A stretch of 5,164 bases of DNA from Treponema sp. (GTDB lineage Bacteria; Spirochaetota; Spirochaetia; Treponematales; Treponemataceae). Made by a program: the position numbers and the translations under genes. Position 1 is the stretch's first letter. Each line of letters starts with the position of its first letter. This document shows positions 1 to 5,160 of the stretch, one piece after another. Location: positions 1-5,164 of the forward strand of contig JAEDFA010000082.1 in assembly GCA_016293005.1 (NCBI GenBank), read 5' to 3'. The notes beneath the pieces were generated by a model that made no database searches, was not told where the DNA came from, and was given only the letters and a program-made list of their open reading frames with translations.

Positions 1-2277
1 CGGGTCTTTTGTAAGCCATTTTATGATTTCTTTTTTCTCGCCTTTTTCATAAGAGATTTTATAAATCTGCTTGAACAATTCTGGCACAATCCAGTCATAC
101 AAAATTGAATTCGAGTAATTCACCTTTTCAAGAATTGTTTCAATTCCATCCGTACAATGCTCCAGAAGTTCACGGATTTTAACAGGCGACCATCGGCAGA
201 TTTTTTCTTTTCCTTCTGAATCCATTTCATGCTGAGTAAGATAGAGCGAAAGTTCTGCAACAAGCGAATACTCTGTGAATGTGCGTTCATCAGACGAATC
301 AACTTCTTTTCGGATTGAGGCGGAGTCAATATTTGAAAGTGAATGAGTACTTTTTGTGCGGCGGTATTTTTCAAAATCAAAACCAGTTGAGGCATCAAAC
401 AAAGAATACTCGCCTGGCTTTAGTTCTGTAATTCTGTATTCATAAGTCTGTTCAATCATTTTTATAGGCACTTTTTCGCGCACGTAAATATGACGGACTT
501 TTTTGCTTGAATAATCTTTACCTTTTAGGTCATCCACGCTGACTTTAAAGTTCTTGTTCAGTTCGTCCTGCAAAATGCTTAGGTTTTCCGTGCTTAAAAA
601 TATCTGGCCTGTCTGCTGTGTTTCTGTAATCGAACGCAAGCAGCGCATTGTTGCCTGCAAAACAAAAATCGTACTTTTAGGTTTTCTGAACAACGCGACG
701 CTGAAAAGACTCCGGCAGTTCCAACCTTCCTTCCCTTTTCCGACAAGAAGAATAAACTGCTTTTTGCTTTCTTGTGTATCGAGCTTTAAGAACTCGCGCA
801 GGTCGTCCTGTTTGGTGAGTTTGTCATCGCCGACATTTACAAGAATTGAATCCTGAGAAATATCCAGCTTGGAAAGCGCTTTTTCCAGTGCGGGCTTTAA
901 CTCATTGTTTAATTCGTCAATCGTTGTGGCAAAAAGTGCCATCTTAGGTAACATTCCTTCGTAGCGGTTCCAGACTCCGTTTTTTGAGCGGTGCTGATTT
1001 ACAAACGCTTCTACCGCACTTGTGATAAAACTCTGACACTGAACGTTTTCATAATCTTCTACAAAAGTTTTTTTAAGATAGCCTGAATCAATGGCATCTT
1101 TTAAGCCGTATTCATAAACAACTTCCGGCATAAGACGGTTTTCAATGTACGGAGTTCCTGTAAAATTGTAGCAGGCGACAACTTTTGTTCCGGCAGAATC
1201 AAGTTCTTTTACAAGGCCGTCAATCGTAAGGCGAAGACTTGTTTCTTTGGAGCGGTCGAGCATATCGCTTTTAAGAGATTTACCGAATGCGTGATGTGCT
1301 TCATCGACATAGATTCCAAGCTGACGAAGGCGGGTAAGTTTCTGATAGCGTTGATTTGCCATAAGACTTGAATCATCATCGAGCATGTAAAGGTCTGCGT
1401 TTGGATTTCCTGCCAGTATGGAAGCCCAGTCATCTTTAAAAAGAAGTTCCCCGGCAGATTCATCCTTGTGTTTTTTCTTGAGGATGATTTTCTGGCTCGT
1501 TGAAATAATCAGGTTGAAATCTGAGCCGTCCATTGTGCTTAAGGCAACGCCGCCTTCGTCAAGAAAATGGAACTTGATAATAGAATTCAATTCGTTCGCA
1601 TATTTTTCTGTAAACACTTTTGTTTTGTCAAAAGTTTGAATTTCTTTTAATGACTGCAAAACCGTAGTATCTGGAGCAAGCACAAGTGCGTTGTGGCAAA
1701 AGCGTTCATCGTGAGGATATTTATGTGCAAGCAGGAATTCATAGAAAATGCAGAGCGCCATAAGAATCGTTTTTCCAGTTCCCATCGTGAGCGCAAAAAT
1801 ATAGTTTGCATAGTCCTGCCGCAAATCTTTTAGCTGTTCAAAAAATGAATAGAGAGTGTCTCGGTTCGTAAAATCCAATTCATTGAAAAGACCATCACCA
1901 TAAATGCGAGTGTTTTCAAAAGTGAATGGTATGCTTCGACTACGCTCAGCAACCATTGGAGTTCGTTCTGCAACCATTGGAGTACGCGCTTCAGCAACTT
2001 GAATTTCTACATCAACATTTCTTCTCCAGCAATCAAATAAATCCGCGAGCTTTGGGTTTCCAAGATATTCTTTTAAGAACACATACATTTCAAATGCTTC
2101 GTACTGCGTTTGACGCAAAAAACTGTTCGGATTGTCTTTGTTTGGTTCTGCGTTTGATAAAATATTTCGCGTAAGTTTAGTATATGCTTTTTTGATTTCC
2201 TTTTTATTTTCAGAATAGAACTGCCACATAATGCGGTAAAACGGAAAATCAAGTTCAGTTCCTTTTGTTTTTGCCAT
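1..2277 (-). CDS. res: Type III restriction enzyme Res subunit, DEAH-box helicase/endonuclease (3' end outside the window)
   Basis: This frame is open from an ATG at 2277-2275 to the first base, giving 759 codons without a stop; the C-terminus is cut off by the window edge. Superfamily 2 helicase motifs appear in order: Walker A TMGTGKT (residues 164-170), a motif Ia-like LAPDTT (about 200-205), the DEAH box (325-328), FTGTP (372-376, motif III), GKEGWNC (about 515-521, motif V) and QATMRCLR (541-548, motif VI with the two arginines). Known Res subunits of type III systems translocate or switch on DNA using ATP and cut when complexed with Mod. Family members are usually about 900-1,100 residues with a PD-(D/E)xK nuclease at the C-terminus, which would lie outside this window, so nuclease competence cannot be judged. 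The start is supported by GGAGG at 2289-2285, seven bases upstream, and by overlap with the mod stop. Residues 94-116 are an unusual repeat insertion (VAEARTPM, VAERTPM, VAERSRSI). The helicase call is firm; the type III subclass rests mainly on the adjacent mod. Confidence 0.92.
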   Translation of the reverse strand, partial: MAKTKGTELDFPFYRIMWQFYSENKKEIKKAYTKLTRNILSNAEPNKDNPNSFLRQTQYEAFEMYVFLKEYLGNPKLADLFDCWRRNVDVEIQVAEARTPMVAERTPMVAERSRSIPFTFENTRIYGDGLFNELDFTNRDTLYSFFEQLKDLRQDYANYIFALTMGTGKTILMALCIFYEFLLAHKYPHDERFCHNALVLAPDTTVLQSLKEIQTFDKTKVFTEKYANELNSIIKFHFLDEGGVALSTMDGSDFNLIISTSQKIILKKKHKDESAGELLFKDDWASILAGNPNADLYMLDDDSSLMANQRYQKLTRLRQLGIYVDEAHHAFGKSLKSDMLDRSKETSLRLTIDGLVKELDSAGTKVVACYNFTGTPYIENRLMPEVVYEYGLKDAIDSGYLKKTFVEDYENVQCQSFITSAVEAFVNQHRSKNGVWNRYEGMLPKMALFATTIDELNNELKPALEKALSKLDISQDSILVNVGDDKLTKQDDLREFLKLDTQESKKQFILLVGKGKEGWNCRSLFSVALFRKPKSTIFVLQATMRCLRSITETQQTGQIFLSTENLSILQDELNKNFKVSVDDLKGKDYSSKKVRHIYVREKVPIKMIEQTYEYRITELKPGEYSLFDASTGFDFEKYRRTKSTHSLSNIDSASIRKEVDSSDERTFTEYSLVAELSLYLTQHEMDSEGKEKICRWSPVKIRELLEHCTDGIETILEKVNYSNSILYDWIVPELFKQIYKISYEKGEKKEIIKWLTKDP
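1925..1957. repeat. Palindromic dispersed element inserted in frame in res
   Basis: AATGGT (1925-1930) is the exact inverse of ACCATT (1952-1957). The stem extends through TGC/GCA with one extra base, leaving a loop of about 14 bases that contains the CTTCGACTACGCTCA core. Read in the res frame it encodes VAERSRSI. From memory, peptides of this kind mark short dispersed palindromic elements in some Treponema and Bacteroidetes genomes; that family link is recall, not a search. The element keeps the reading frame and lies before the Walker A motif, so it probably sits in a tolerated loop. Confidence 0.7.
1949..1990. repeat. 21-base tandem duplication next to the palindrome in res
   Basis: Two units, 1949-1969 and 1970-1990, both begin GCAACCATTGGAGT and match at 18 of 21 positions. 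Each unit is exactly seven codons, giving consecutive (V)AERTPM-like heptads at about residues 96-109 of Res. The first unit begins inside the right arm of the palindrome, so the duplication seems to have copied the arm after insertion. A unit gain or loss would stay in frame. Confidence 0.8.
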
Positions 2278-2290
2278 TACTCTGCCTCCA
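2275..2290 (-). promoter_or_regulatory. res ribosome-binding site and TAATG stop-start overlap
   Basis: Read on the minus strand, the last mod codons contain GGAGG (2289-2285), then seven bases, then TAATG. Here TAA (2279-2277) ends mod and ATG (2277-2275) begins res, sharing one base. This arrangement normally gives translational coupling, so res output should follow mod output. It fits the need for methylation to precede or match restriction. Confidence 0.9.
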
Positions 2291-4055
2291 CATTTCCTTC
2301 CCAACTTTCGCTGATAAGGTCGGTGATTTTTATGTGGATTGTACCGGCTGATTTTGGGATGGCGTATTCGCCTTTTACAAGTTCGTTTTTTTCCGGGATG
2401 TCTGTAAGTTCAGGGCTGAATGTAACTCCGTCATAGTTCCAGTCGATGAAGACGCTTTCGGCAAGTTCCTTCCAGTTAGAAACGTCTGTCTTTTCTATGC
2501 TAAGTTTTTGCAGCAGGTTCATCGGGAAAAAGTTTTCTATTATGAGTTTATTATTCTTGATTACAATTTTTGCATCGCTATCCCGCTTGAAACGCAAATC
2601 TTTTTTATCGCGGAGAAGGTCGATAATTTCTACATCAACCTTGAATCCCATTTTACTGACTTCTTCTTCAAACTGTGCCTTTAAGTTGGGGTCGTGTCCC
2701 ATACACACAAAGGTGATTTCTTCAACGGGCTTTGTTGGGTTTTCTTTTTGTCTTGACTGCCATTCTGAAATGTTCACGTTGTTTAAGAGCTTGGCAAATT
2801 CGCTTGCAGTAGCTATCCGGTTAATGCCGAGTATGCACACTTTGCGTCCGTCTAAAAGTGCGTCGTACACAGTGCTGTCCGGCAGCTGTTCCATGCCCAT
2901 TGCCTCGCAGATAAGGCGTTTTGCTTCAAGTTCGTTGCGGAAAAAGTCGTAGTCGTTTACGTTGTAGACTTCAAAGCCAGTGTAGAACGGATGCTCTGTT
3001 TCTAACTGACCATTCAATTCTTCTGAAACTTTTAAGAGTCTTTTTGTTGTTGTCTGGATTGCGCCAAGATTGATGTCTGCGCCCAAAAAGCGGCGGCCGA
3101 GCTTCATTGCAACAGCCTGAGTTGTTCCGCTTCCCATAAAACAGTCGAATACGATGTCGCCGGGGTTGGAAGAGGCTTTGATGATGCGTTCGAGAAGAGC
3201 TTCGGGTTTTTGGGTAGGGTAATTCATTATTTCTGGTGAGTTTACAACAGTTTGGAAACTTGCAATATCCGACCAAACATCAGATACAGGAATACCTTTA
3301 CTTTCATCAAGATAAATGACTCTATCTTTCGTAATTGGCTTATATCGTCTTCCATCCTTATCAACACCTGTAAATCGTTTTAATTGTTTTTCATCATAAG
3401 GTAAATATTCTTTATTAAAAGTTTTATTATTTCCTTTCCTGAAAAATAAAATTGTATCATGACCACGGACAAAACTATTAACTAAACTTTTATAGCCCGA
3501 TACACCTTGTAATTGCCATATTATTTCACTTTCCATATTTGAAGGACCAAAAACTTCATCCATTAATGCCCGTAGATAACTATTTCTATGCCAATCGCAA
3601 TGCAAATAAATGCTTCCGTTATCAGCCAGAAGTTCACGGCACAAAATCAGGCGTTCGTACATAAACTGCAAATATTCGTCATTCGTCCAGATGTCGCCGT
3701 ACTGCTTTTCTTCAAAAGTTGAGCTGTCTGTTGTGGTGCTTTTTCCGCGCAGTTCAATTTTCTTTTTGTAGTCTGCCTTGCTGTCAAATGGCGGATCGAT
3801 ATAAATCAGGTTCACTTTTCCACGATAGTCTTTTAACAAATGGCTCATCACTTGCAGATTGTCGCCCCAGTAAATCTTGTTTCGCCAGCCGCCTGTCTTG
3901 CCGTCAGGCAGGTCAGTGTCGTCGCCGTAGCTTTCTTTTAATTGTGCAGGATAATAAGGAGTGCCGGTAAAAGGGCGTTTTCCTGTCCAGCGCAGTTCAG
4001 GGTAGCCCCGGATTGGCTCGTAGTTAAATTCAAATTGTTCTTTCTGTTCACTCAT
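2277..4055 (-). CDS. mod: Type III-like DNA methyltransferase Mod subunit, beta class N6-adenine/N4-cytosine
   Basis: The protein has 592 residues. The catalytic motif IV, IDPPF (residues 86-90), precedes the AdoMet-binding motif I, FDCFMGSGTT (303-312), with a motif X-like TQKPEALLERII (281-292) just before it; this order defines the beta class to which type III Mods belong. The segment between motif IV and motif X (about 150-275) is the expected target-recognition domain. Residues 350-592 form a long C-terminal part, probably for contacting Res or DNA. The usual adenine-methylase DPPY is DPPF here; most likely product is N6-methyladenine, but N4-methylcytosine is not excluded. The frame extends upstream to a TTG at 4238. 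The ATG at 4055-4053 (MSEQKEQ) is preferred because AGAGGA lies five bases upstream and the extension encodes dispersed-repeat sequence. Residues 48-56 (DLPDGKTGG) look like an in-frame palindromic repeat insertion. The gene is first in the operon and its stop overlaps the res start. The recognition sequence cannot be read from the protein. Confidence 0.93.
   Translation of the reverse strand: MSEQKEQFEFNYEPIRGYPELRWTGKRPFTGTPYYPAQLKESYGDDTDLPDGKTGGWRNKIYWGDNLQVMSHLLKDYRGKVNLIYIDPPFDSKADYKKKIELRGKSTTTDSSTFEEKQYGDIWTNDEYLQFMYERLILCRELLADNGSIYLHCDWHRNSYLRALMDEVFGPSNMESEIIWQLQGVSGYKSLVNSFVRGHDTILFFRKGNNKTFNKEYLPYDEKQLKRFTGVDKDGRRYKPITKDRVIYLDESKGIPVSDVWSDIASFQTVVNSPEIMNYPTQKPEALLERIIKASSNPGDIVFDCFMGSGTTQAVAMKLGRRFLGADINLGAIQTTTKRLLKVSEELNGQLETEHPFYTGFEVYNVNDYDFFRNELEAKRLICEAMGMEQLPDSTVYDALLDGRKVCILGINRIATASEFAKLLNNVNISEWQSRQKENPTKPVEEITFVCMGHDPNLKAQFEEEVSKMGFKVDVEIIDLLRDKKDLRFKRDSDAKIVIKNNKLIIENFFPMNLLQKLSIEKTDVSNWKELAESVFIDWNYDGVTFSPELTDIPEKNELVKGEYAIPKSAGTIHIKITDLISESWEGNVEAE
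3241..3600 (-). other. Low-GC target-recognition segment of mod, probable exchanged cassette
   Basis: This part of mod encodes about residues 152-272, between the DPPF motif and the TQKP/FMGSG motifs, where beta-class methyltransferases carry the DNA-target recognition domain. By hand count its GC content is about 31 percent. The flanks are about 51 percent (3061-3240) and 44 percent (3601-3960). The low-GC block coincides with the specificity region and leaves both catalytic motifs in higher-GC DNA, which suggests replacement of the recognition domain by recombination. Confidence 0.65.
3892..3912. repeat. Imperfect palindromic repeat in frame in mod
   Basis: CCTGTCT (3892-3898) and AGGCAGG (3906-3912) form a seven-base stem with one imperfect pair around a seven-base loop. 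In the mod frame it encodes most of DLPDGKTGG (residues 48-56), between an ESYGDD stretch and the GWRNKIYWGDN stretch that leads into the methyltransferase fold. The sequence resembles the short palindromes encoding LPDGRQAG-like peptides in other genomes; that resemblance is from memory. It is probably a small insertion in a surface loop. Confidence 0.5.
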
Positions 4056-4066
4056 ATTGTTCCTCT
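4053..4066 (-). promoter_or_regulatory. mod ribosome-binding site
   Basis: On the minus strand AGAGGA (4066-4061) is followed by ACAAT and the ATG at 4055-4053. This decides the mod start against the longer open frame reaching a TTG at 4238. A run of eight A residues (minus-strand sense, 4073-4066) sits immediately upstream, overlapping the first base of the site. Confidence 0.8.
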
Positions 4067-4258
4067 TTTTTTTAGTATCATGTGGAGCGCAAACGAAACA
4101 TCTAAGATACGAATAACCGAGATTCTTCGTTACGCTCAGAATGACGTTGTTTCTATATGTTTTTGTCACAAAGGCTGTTCGGTTGTTTCTATGCCCCTGT
4201 GTTAATGTGGAGTTGGAATCCTTGAAAAGTGCATACAAAAATCACTTTTTATTATTAA
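4056..4258. other. Leader region of mod, no confident gene
   Basis: The minus-strand frame of mod stays open here for 61 codons, up to a TTG at 4238, but there is no ribosome site for that start. The encoded peptide contains VILSVTKNLGYS, which is dispersed-repeat sequence rather than methyltransferase. I therefore read the stretch as the 5' leader of the mod-res transcript plus a repeat. No tRNA, terminator or other gene was seen. Confidence 0.6.
4121..4145. repeat. Intergenic dispersed repeat (ILRYAQND type)
   Basis: The 25 bases contain GATTCTTCGTTACGCTCAGA and end in ATGAC. ATTCT (4122-4126) is the inverse of AGAAT (4138-4142). In plus-strand translation it reads EILRYAQND, a peptide I recognise from over-predicted ORFs over short repeats in many bacterial genomes. 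It shares the TACGCTCAG core with the element inside res at 1925-1957, so the two may be related families. The element lies in the expected mod leader and its full ends cannot be set from one copy. Confidence 0.7.
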
Positions 4259-4288
4259 AGTCTATCAAATCGCCCAAAACAGTTTCAA
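4259..4288 (-). promoter_or_regulatory. Candidate promoter for mod-res
   Basis: On the minus strand TTGAAA (4288-4283) is followed after 18 bases by TAGACT (4264-4259), preceded by TGA as in an extended -10 box. Transcription would start near 4252, about 200 bases before the mod ATG. The -35 overlaps that of the opposite promoter, so both cannot easily be occupied at once. This is a visual match of moderate strength, not a proven promoter. Confidence 0.4.
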
Positions 4289-4313
4289 AGTCTATTATTT
4301 AGACCTATATAAT
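4284..4313 (+). promoter_or_regulatory. Candidate promoter for the XRE/PBECR unit
   Basis: A perfect TATAAT (4308-4313) is preceded after 18 bases by TTCAAA (4284-4289), a four-of-six match to the -35 consensus. The start would be near 4320, leaving a leader of about 48 bases before the GTG. The spacer contains the perfect dyad GTCTA-TTATT-TAGAC (4290-4304), which is a typical place for an autorepressor operator. Confidence 0.6.
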
Positions 4314-4367
4314 AAATCGGTCGAAATTTTAGAATTATTTAATTAAAAAGTCGAATATCTTATAAAT

Positions 4368-4676
4368 GTGGATAAATTAAAATCTGAATTTGTTGAAAAC
4401 TTGATTTTTTACAGGACGCAGAAAAATTTGTCGCAACTAGAACTTTCCGGTATTTGCGAATGCGGCAAAAGTACAATCAGCGGAATTGAATCTGGAAAAA
4501 CATTTCCATCTTATGATTTAATTTTTCGGTTGGCCTATGCTCTCGAAATCCATCCGGCCGACTTATTTTTACGCAACGCAAGCCTCCAAAGAAAAGAAGT
4601 GCGGGATTTTTTTGAAAAAGACATTATGAAAATGGTTGAAAAGAAGTTCCCTGCGGTGTCAGAGAATGAAGAATAA
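4368..4676 (+). CDS. XRE-family (Cro/CI-type) transcriptional regulator
   Basis: The protein has 102 residues. Residues about 6-67 form a Cro/CI-type helix-turn-helix: FYRTQKNLSQLELS leads into the first helices, CGKSTISGIESGKTFPSYDL is the turn, recognition helix and following loop, and RLAYALEIHPADLF closes the domain. A charged tail of about 35 residues (KEVRDFFEKDIMKMVEKK) may dimerise or contact a partner. The start is GTG at 4368-4370, because an in-frame TAA at 4344 blocks anything longer and no upstream ATG is in frame. An ATG at 4366 in another frame overlaps it and stops after four codons. No Shine-Dalgarno site is visible. The gene is divergent from mod-res and 45 bases upstream of the PBECR-like gene. 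Its size and location match the controller proteins of restriction-modification systems, or the antitoxin of a toxin-antitoxin pair; both roles are inferred. Confidence 0.88.
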   Translation: MDKLKSEFVENLIFYRTQKNLSQLELSGICECGKSTISGIESGKTFPSYDLIFRLAYALEIHPADLFLRNASLQRKEVRDFFEKDIMKMVEKKFPAVSENEE

Positions 4677-4678
4677 TT

Positions 4679-4697
4679 TGTTTTTATAGGAAAAACA
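4679..4697 (+). promoter_or_regulatory. Inverted repeat between the XRE and PBECR-like genes
   Basis: TGTTTTT (4679-4685) and AAAAACA (4691-4697) form a perfect seven-base inverted repeat around ATAGG, starting two bases after the XRE stop codon. The stem is almost all A-T and no T tract follows, so it is a poor terminator. It could be an operator or a weak attenuating hairpin ahead of the next gene. Confidence 0.4.
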
Positions 4698-4704
4698 TTT
4701 AAAA

Positions 4705-4715
4705 TATGCTACACT
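4705..4715 (+). promoter_or_regulatory. Possible -10 region of an internal promoter for the PBECR-like gene
   Basis: TATGCT (4705-4710) and the overlapping TACACT (4710-4715) both resemble a -10 box. The second would place transcription start at or next to the ATG at 4722, which would give a leaderless message and explain the missing ribosome site. No convincing -35 box is present. Confidence 0.3.
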
Positions 4716-4721
4716 TAAATC

Positions 4722-5105
4722 ATGCCATCAGATAAAATGATTTTTGTTGCAGAAATCCCAATTACACTACTATCATTTTTGGGAATTCAAAAGCAACAAA
4801 TTAAAATATACCGTTCAAAAGGTCTTTTGTCACATCTATTAAAACGAAAGCATTACAAAGCGGCAAAATATCTGGACTTTATTCCTGAAATTATAAATTG
4901 CCCAGATTACGCTGGATTTTATGATGGCCAAATTGAGCTAATAAAAATCTTCAAAGACAACATTTTTTTAAGCATAAAACTGGATGAATCAAAAGGTCTG
5001 TACTATGTTGCTACGCTATTTGATGCAAGTATGGCAAAGATTGAAGCTTATTGCAAATTAGGTCGTTTAATGAAACTTGACAAAACAGCCCTTTCTCTGC
5101 AATAA
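4722..5105 (+). CDS. Small PBECR-like (Barnase-EndoU-ColicinE5/D-RelE-like) nuclease domain protein
   Basis: The protein has 127 residues and is nearly all one domain. From about residue 26 the pattern is IKIYRSKGLLSHLLKRKH, then YLDFIPEIINCPDYAGF, IELIKIF, FLSIKLDES, LYYVATLFDAS and a final IEAYCKLGRLMKL. The order fits the phage/mobile-element PBECR nucleases as I remember them: an early helix with basic residues and a histidine, an 'IPEII..PDY' segment, then paired beta strands and a YVAT strand. It seems closest to the third PBECR group, but this is recall, not a search. Candidate catalytic residues are H38, K43 and H44. Known relatives are predicted RNases used as toxins or effectors in phage and plasmid conflicts. 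It follows the XRE gene by 45 bases with no Shine-Dalgarno site, which suggests co-regulation as a toxin-antitoxin-like pair. Alternatively it may be a house-keeping or phage-derived remnant. The gene is certain; the function is moderately so. Confidence 0.6.
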   Translation: MPSDKMIFVAEIPITLLSFLGIQKQQIKIYRSKGLLSHLLKRKHYKAAKYLDFIPEIINCPDYAGFYDGQIELIKIFKDNIFLSIKLDESKGLYYVATLFDASMAKIEAYCKLGRLMKLDKTALSLQ

Positions 5106-5123
5106 TAAGGTGAAATTTGACGA

Positions 5124-5160
5124 GCAGGAAAGGCACCCTGCGCTCCCGAAAGGGAACCTG
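5124..5160 (+). repeat. Paired hairpins and 20-base-period direct repeat at the window end
   Basis: GCAGG (5124-5128) pairs with CCTGC (5137-5141), and TCCC (5144-5147) pairs with GGGA (5152-5155) around a GAAA tetraloop. The same bases form an imperfect direct repeat: GAAAGGCACCCTG (5128-5140) and GAAAGGGAACCTG (5148-5160), 11 of 13 alike. This block is clearly richer in G and C than the gene before it. It may be the start of a tandem repeat, a structured RNA or a terminator, and is cut by the window edge. Confidence 0.45.

Larger units (their letters stand above)
4257..4355. promoter_or_regulatory. Operator-like motif array with a 30-base period
   Basis: AAAGTCTAT occurs at 4257-4265 and again at 4287-4295. 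GTCGAA occurs at 4320-4325 and 4350-4355. The four GTC cores therefore start at 4260, 4290, 4320 and 4350, exactly 30 bases apart, close to three helical turns. The second copy is half of the perfect dyad GTCTA-N5-TAGAC (4290-4304). The first covers the candidate mod -10 box and the dyad covers the spacer of the XRE promoter. An XRE dimer binding here could control both units; this is inference. Confidence 0.5.

Noticed and set aside
554..856. Plus-strand 100-codon open frame opposite res
   Set aside because: It is antisense to the helicase motif V/VI region, which is intact and conserved in the res frame.
2446..2952. 168-codon plus-strand open frame opposite mod
   Set aside because: It lies fully antisense to the C-terminal part of the mod frame, has serine/leucine-rich low-information sequence and no recognisable domain or ribosome site.
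2971..3276. Minus-strand 101-codon open frame overlapping mod in another frame
   Set aside because: It is a frame shadow over the motif I region of mod; its composition is arginine/serine-rich and it has no independent signal.
4066..4073. A8 tract upstream of mod as a phase-variation switch
   Set aside because: The tract is short, lies outside the coding frame and abuts the ribosome site; length change might tune expression slightly, but nothing here supports on/off switching.
4056..4238. 61-codon N-terminal extension of mod from a TTG at 4238
   Set aside because: It lacks a ribosome site and encodes dispersed-repeat peptide, whereas the ATG at 4055 has AGAGGA five bases upstream and begins the recognisable methyltransferase N-terminus.
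4257..4376. Short CRISPR-like array from the 30-base spacing
   Set aside because: Only 6 to 9 bases are well conserved per unit and there are no repeat/spacer blocks; the placement on promoters fits operator sites better.
4679..4697. Rho-independent terminator after the XRE gene
   Set aside because: The stem is almost only A-T and is not followed by a T tract.
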